Both the position numbers and the translations under genes were made by a program. Shown one piece after another: positions 13,726-17,254 of a stretch of 17,254 nt of DNA. Location: assembly GCA_002413265.1 (NCBI GenBank), contig DHWR01000121.1, positions 1 through 17,254 of the forward strand, read 5' to 3'. The first letter of the stretch is position 1; the number at the start of each line of letters is the position of its first letter. This DNA is from Chloroflexi bacterium UBA5177. GTDB taxonomy: Bacteria > Chloroflexota > UBA5177. The notes beneath the pieces were generated by a model. The model was given only the letters and a program-made list of their open reading frames with translations. It was not told the origin of the DNA and made no database searches.

Positions 13726-14802
13726 GTGAAGACCTTGGCCGTGGTTGCGAACGTCTCATCGACTCCAGTGAACGATCGTCTGTTGCGCGCGCTCCACCGC
13801 GAGCCTGTCGACTGCACGCCGGTGTGGTTCATGCGCCAAGCGGGAAGGTCGCTTCCGGAATACCGCGCTCTCAAGGAAGGCCGGTCCTTGCTCGATATCT
13901 GCCGCCAGCCGGAGCTGTGCGCGGAAGTGACGGCGCAGCCGGTGGCTCGGCTAGGTGTGGACGCGGCGGTGCTGTACGCGGATATCGTGCTGCCAATGAT
14001 CGGTGTGGGAATAGATCTCGACATCAAAGAAGGGGTTGGCCCCGTCATCGCGCAGCCCATGCGAAGTTCCGAGGACGCCCTGAGGCTGCGACCGCTTCAG
14101 CCCGGCGACCTAGATTTCGTTTCTGAGGGGATCAAGTGCACCCTGCAGCGACTCGCAAACGCCGTACCGCTCATAGGGTTCGCCGCCGCACCATTTACGC
14201 TGGCTTCATATCTGATCGAAGGGAGACCGAGCCGAGACTTCCAGAAGACAAAGAGGCTGATGTACAACGCTCCCGATGTCTGGCAGGACATCATGTCCCG
14301 ACTCGTGGACATCACGTCCGGGTACCTGAGTTTGCAGGTCGAGGCTGGAGTCCACGCCCTACAGCTCTTCGACAGCTGGGCGGGTGTTCTTTCTCCCGAT
14401 GATTATTCTCGCTATGTTCAGCCGTACAGCACGCAGGTGCTCGACTCGCCGGCGCTGCGAGCTGTACCCATCATTCATTTCGGCACGGGCACCGCGGGCC
14501 TTCTCGAAGCCATGCGCGACGCTGGTGGGTCAACCATCGGCGTCGATTGGCGCGTCTCCCTCGATGCAGCGTGGACCCGCATTGGATACGATCGTGGAAT
14601 TCAAGGGAATATGGATCCCCTGATTGCGCAGGCTCCCTGGAAGGTGGTGAAGCGAGAAGCGTCCGCCATTCTCAAGCGCGCAGCCCATCGGCCGGGCCAC
14701 ATATTCAATCTTGGTCACGGGGTGCATCCCGATACCGATCCGGAACAGCTGGCCAGGCTCGTCGACTTTGTGCATGACGCTTCCTCCCGCGACGCCAGCT
14801 AG
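13726..14802 (+). CDS. hemE: Uroporphyrinogen decarboxylase
   Basis: Converts uroporphyrinogen III to coproporphyrinogen III by four decarboxylations, in the cytoplasm. The product is a TIM barrel of 358 residues from the GTG at 13726. In-frame TTG 13735, GTG 13741 and GTG 13768 are also possible, and 13768 gives 344 residues and fits the usual NDRLLRAL start best. None has a good ribosome-binding site. The active-site signature TPVWFMRQAGRSLPEYR carries Arg37 and Arg41. Asp86 (YADIVLPM) is the key carboxylate, and Tyr162 lies in APFTLASYLIEG. FDSWAGVLSP and FNLGHGVHPDTD, with its conserved His, complete the set. The gene sits between hemQ and hemD, overlapping the latter by about 29 bases. 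Confidence 0.95.
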   Translation: MKTLAVVANVSSTPVNDRLLRALHREPVDCTPVWFMRQAGRSLPEYRALKEGRSLLDICRQPELCAEVTAQPVARLGVDAAVLYADIVLPMIGVGIDLDIKEGVGPVIAQPMRSSEDALRLRPLQPGDLDFVSEGIKCTLQRLANAVPLIGFAAAPFTLASYLIEGRPSRDFQKTKRLMYNAPDVWQDIMSRLVDITSGYLSLQVEAGVHALQLFDSWAGVLSPDDYSRYVQPYSTQVLDSPALRAVPIIHFGTGTAGLLEAMRDAGGSTIGVDWRVSLDAAWTRIGYDRGIQGNMDPLIAQAPWKVVKREASAILKRAAHRPGHIFNLGHGVHPDTDPEQLARLVDFVHDASSRDAS

Positions 14803-15565
14803 GTCCCTGAGAGGCGTTGGCGTCCTCCTCACGCGAGCTCTCGAGGATGCCCAGCAGCTGAGGCCTCTCCTGGAAAAGGAGGGAGCCGTGGTCTCGGCGT
14901 TACCTGCGATCCAAAGGGTTCCCCCGCTCGATTGGGGCCCCGTCGATGACGCACTGCGCGCACTCCACCGATACGAATGGGTCGCTTTCACCAGCAGACA
15001 CGCCGTGCACGGAGTTTCGAGGCGGCTATCCGAAATCGGCGTAGCGGCAGCGCTGCCTCCTTCCGTGAAGATTGCAGCTTCTGGACCCGCCACGTCCGGC
15101 GCCGTAGCGGGCGCGGGGTGGAAAGCTGACTGTCTGGTACAGGCCGGCGGTGCTCAAGCACTCGCTGAGGGTCTCGCCGCCGTTGGAGTGAGGGGCTCTC
15201 GGATTCTCGTTCCAGGGAGCGACCTCGTGCGCCCGGCGCTTAGAGATCTGCTGACCGCTACTGGCGCCATAGTTGAAACGGTGACCGTGTACCGCACGAT
15301 TCCGCCCGAGCGCAACAGCGCGGCTCTCGAAGAACTTCGACAAGGACAGATAGATATCATCGTTCTCGCGAGTCCTTCAGCCGTGCGAAATTTGATGGAG
15401 CTTGCTGGGCGGGAAGTTGTCGCGAAGGCCCGTCTGGTGTGCATCGGTCAGACGACCGCTCGAGCGGTCGAGGAAAGAGAGCTGCAGGTGGCGTCGACGG
15501 CAGATACGCCATCGGCGGAAGGACTTCTGGAAGCAGTCATGAAGGTAGCGGAAGGAACGAAATGA
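14774..15565 (+). CDS. hemD: Uroporphyrinogen-III synthase
   Basis: Closes hydroxymethylbilane to uroporphyrinogen III, the branch point for haem. The family is poorly conserved, so the call rests on the pattern and position. There are two alternating alpha/beta lobes: GVLLTRALEDAQQLRPLLEK at the start, WVAFTSRHAVHG (the first-lobe 'FTS' motif), ILVPGSDLVRPALRDLL, VTVYRT, and IIVLASPSAVRNLM followed by VCIGQTTARA (the second-lobe motifs). The ATG at 14774 overlaps the end of hemE by 29 bases and gives 263 residues; an ATG at 14711 is too deep inside hemE. The stop overlaps the hemH ATG (ATGA). hemC, the usual partner, is not in the window. Confidence 0.9.
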   Translation: MTLPPATPARSLRGVGVLLTRALEDAQQLRPLLEKEGAVVSALPAIQRVPPLDWGPVDDALRALHRYEWVAFTSRHAVHGVSRRLSEIGVAAALPPSVKIAASGPATSGAVAGAGWKADCLVQAGGAQALAEGLAAVGVRGSRILVPGSDLVRPALRDLLTATGAIVETVTVYRTIPPERNSAALEELRQGQIDIIVLASPSAVRNLMELAGREVVAKARLVCIGQTTARAVEERELQVASTADTPSAEGLLEAVMKVAEGTK

Positions 15566-16503
15566 GCGATGTAATGGGTGTCCTGCTCATGGCGTACGGC
15601 AGTCCTGACCGCCTCGAGGACGTGGAGGCGTATTACACCCACATACGAGGTGGTCGAAAGCCCGCCCCGGAGTTCGTCGCGGAGCTGAAGGAGCGATACA
15701 AGACGGTTGGCGGGCGCACTCCACTATCCGAAATTTCGGAGGCCACGAGAAGTGGTCTCGAGGCCCAGCTGAACAGCTCGAGGGACGATAGATACCGGGT
15801 CTTTCTTGGCATGAAGCACTGGCACCCCTACATCGAACAGGCCGTGGGGGAAATGCGGGACGAAGGCCATGATCGGGCCGTCGGTCTGGTGCTCGCTCCG
15901 CACTATTCCCGCATGAGCATTGCCGGGTATTTCCACTACGTCGACGATGCACAGGAAAAGCTTGGCAGCCACATCGAAATTTTGCCTGTCGAGAGCTGGC
16001 ATCTGCATCCCTCTTACTTGGAAGCGGTGGCGAAGCGGACCCGATCCCGACTCGCGGACTTCCCAGCGGGCTCAGATGTCACGGTAGTGTTCACCGCTCA
16101 CAGTCTTCCCGAGAAGATCCTCGAGCATGCGGACCCGTACCCTCGCCAGCTCCAGGAGACGTCCCAGGCGATCGCCCAGATGCTGGGCCTTGAGCGCTGG
16201 ACCTTCTCGTATCAGAGTGCCGGCAGGACTCCTGATCCCTGGCTGGGGCCGGACATCGTCGACACGGTGCATGATCTGGCAGATCAGGGCGTGCAGCACA
16301 TCCTCGTGGCCCCGGTTGGCTTCGTCTCCGAGCACCTGGAAATCCACTACGACATCGACTTCGAGGCTCAGCGAGCGGCATCCGACCGCGGCGTTACCCT
16401 CAAACGAATTGAGATGCTCAACTCCAGCTCCGACTTTGTCGCGGGCCTGGCGGAAGTGGTACGGCAGAGAGCGGCCAAGGCTCGTGCGCTACCAACAACC
16501 TGA
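15562..16503 (+). CDS. hemH: Ferrochelatase, coproporphyrin type
   Basis: Inserts Fe2+ into the porphyrin. With hemQ in the same operon it is probably coproporphyrin ferrochelatase (CpfC). The ATG at 15562 overlaps the hemD stop and has GGAAGGAA upstream. In the 313-residue product, Tyr12 (LLMAYGSP) is the residue linked to the coproporphyrin type. Catalytic His180 is in VVFTAHSLPEK, and Glu260 is in VAPVGFVSEHLEIHYDID. YQSAGRTPDPWLGP is the loop seen in Gram-positive enzymes (usually YQSxGRTPxPWLGPD). I find no cysteine, so it lacks the [2Fe-2S] cluster of many actinobacterial relatives. A 110-base gap follows (16504-16613) with no clear terminator. Confidence 0.94.
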   Translation: MSDVMGVLLMAYGSPDRLEDVEAYYTHIRGGRKPAPEFVAELKERYKTVGGRTPLSEISEATRSGLEAQLNSSRDDRYRVFLGMKHWHPYIEQAVGEMRDEGHDRAVGLVLAPHYSRMSIAGYFHYVDDAQEKLGSHIEILPVESWHLHPSYLEAVAKRTRSRLADFPAGSDVTVVFTAHSLPEKILEHADPYPRQLQETSQAIAQMLGLERWTFSYQSAGRTPDPWLGPDIVDTVHDLADQGVQHILVAPVGFVSEHLEIHYDIDFEAQRAASDRGVTLKRIEMLNSSSDFVAGLAEVVRQRAAKARALPTT

Positions 16504-16613
16504 ACGTGCGCGCGGCCCGATGAGTTCAAAACCGCCGGACCAGGAAGTAGACTGAGCGAGGCGCCGGTTGGGCACTCTTGGCCCGCCCGGCATGTGAAAC
16601 GGGGCACTCAGTC

Positions 16614-17254
16614 GTGGCAGAGGTGACCTACCTCGAGGCGATCAAGCAAGGCATGCGCGAGGAGATGCAACGCGACGAGCGCGTCTACATCCTCGGCGAG
16701 GACGTCGGCGTCTACGGCGGCGCCTTCAAGGTCACAGCAGGCCTTCTCGACGAATTCGGCCCATGGCGAGTGATCGACACGCCGCTTTCTGAGTCAGCCA
16801 TCGTTGGTGCCGCGGTCGGCTCGGCCCTCATGGGGCAACGGCCTATAGCCGAGATGCAATTCATGGACTTCATCGCCTGCGGATTCGATCAAATAGTGAA
16901 CATGGCGGCGAAGCTGCACTATCGCAACCGGATGGCGGTCCCAATGGTGATCCGGGGACCTTCGGGCGGAGGAGTTCACGGCGGGCCGTTTCACAGCCAA
17001 AATCCTGAAGCTTGGTTCGCGCACGTTCCCGGGCTCAAAGTCGTAGCTCCTTCGAACCCGGTTGACGCGTATGGGCTGATCAAGGCCGCGATTCGGGATG
17101 ACAACCCGGTGCTCTATTTCGAGCACAAGTACCTGTATCGGCGCCTGAAGGACCACCTTCCCGAAGACGATTACACCACCCCGGTGGGTCAGGCGCAGGT
17201 GGTCCGAGCGGGGAGCGACCTGACGATCTACACCTACGGTTGGATGGTCGAGGT
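16614..17254 (+). CDS. pdhB: 2-oxoacid (pyruvate) dehydrogenase E1 component, beta subunit, 3'-truncated
   Basis: The beta subunit of the thiamine-diphosphate E1 enzyme that decarboxylates pyruvate or a branched-chain oxoacid. It runs off the right edge after 213 residues of about 325. The GTG at 16614 gives VAEVTYLEAIKQGMREEM, the normal family start; an upstream ATG stops at once. The signature segments are VYILGEDVGVYGGAFKVT (25-41), TPLSESAIVG (56-65, Glu60 contacts thiamine diphosphate), EMQFMDFIACGFDQIVNMAAK (80-100) and RGPSGGGVHGGPFHSQ (114-129, with His127). The alpha subunit gene is not immediately upstream, where hemH lies. Pyruvate and branched-chain forms cannot be told apart from this part, so the symbol is tentative. 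Confidence 0.9.
   Translation, partial: MAEVTYLEAIKQGMREEMQRDERVYILGEDVGVYGGAFKVTAGLLDEFGPWRVIDTPLSESAIVGAAVGSALMGQRPIAEMQFMDFIACGFDQIVNMAAKLHYRNRMAVPMVIRGPSGGGVHGGPFHSQNPEAWFAHVPGLKVVAPSNPVDAYGLIKAAIRDDNPVLYFEHKYLYRRLKDHLPEDDYTTPVGQAQVVRAGSDLTIYTYGWMVE

Noticed and set aside
16520-16555. Eleven-codon frame starting ATGAGTTCAAAACCG between hemH and pdhB
   Set aside because: No ribosome-binding site and no sign of coding beyond being open.

Overview
The window looks like chromosomal DNA from a high-GC, probably free-living terrestrial bacterium of the Terrabacteria side. Several clues fit a Chloroflexota- or Dormibacterota-like organism. These are a secreted protein with a Thr/Pro-rich PTATxTPTNTP-type linker, a coproporphyrin-type (HemQ) haem gene set, a DinB/mycothiol-dependent isomerase-like protein, a CO-dehydrogenase-type S/M subunit pair, and frequent GTG/TTG starts. 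This placement is an inference from protein style, not a measured phylogeny. No rRNA, tRNA, CRISPR array, insertion sequence or prophage gene was seen. No stretch longer than about 215 bases lacks a gene.

Layout from left to right: (1) 1-1452, the end of a tandem-domain family 2 glycosyltransferase cut by the window edge, followed by a small acidic protein on the minus strand. (2) 1859-3189, coxS-coxM-like iron-sulfur and FAD subunits of a molybdenum hydroxylase, overlapping by GTGA, with no large subunit nearby. (3) 4030-3202 (minus), a compact run of a leader-peptide candidate, a ribbon-helix-helix regulator and three tiny single-helix membrane proteins, two of them paralogues. (4) 4138-4652, a small helix-turn-helix protein and a small zinc-ribbon protein. 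(5) 4866-6365, a secreted four-repeat cysteine protein with its own promoter and a terminator-like hairpin behind it. (6) 7545-6453 (minus), a DUF4188 protein and a cupin with a Cys-rich tail. (7) 7689-8726, a CorA-type transporter. (8) 12058-8728 (minus), three translationally coupled genes: a GAF/degenerate-GGDEF protein, a one-pass membrane protein with a J-like N-terminus and two FN3-like domains, and a GAF-GGDEF diguanylate cyclase. (9) 12240-16503, a probable haem operon of DinB/MDMPI-like protein, hemQ, hemE, hemD and hemH. (10) 16614 to the edge, the start of a pyruvate/2-oxoacid dehydrogenase E1 beta gene.

The most interesting unit is the three-gene cassette at 8728-12058. The last gene has an intact GGDEF active site plus the RxxD inhibitory site. 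The first gene keeps RxxD but has lost GGDEF, which suggests a c-di-GMP receptor in the manner of PelD. The protein between them crosses the membrane once and would display FN3-like and Pro/Ser/Thr-rich segments outside. The stop and start codons overlap at both junctions, so the three are probably made together. A self-contained c-di-GMP synthesis, sensing and output module is a reasonable hypothesis. The second most interesting unit is the ribbon-helix-helix plus mini-membrane-protein run at 3202-4030.

The haem genes point to the coproporphyrin-dependent route: uroporphyrinogen III synthase, uroporphyrinogen decarboxylase, a ferrochelatase without cysteines, and a HemQ with the catalytic Tyr, proximal His and distal Gln. 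The coproporphyrinogen oxidase (cgoX/hemY) is not in the window.
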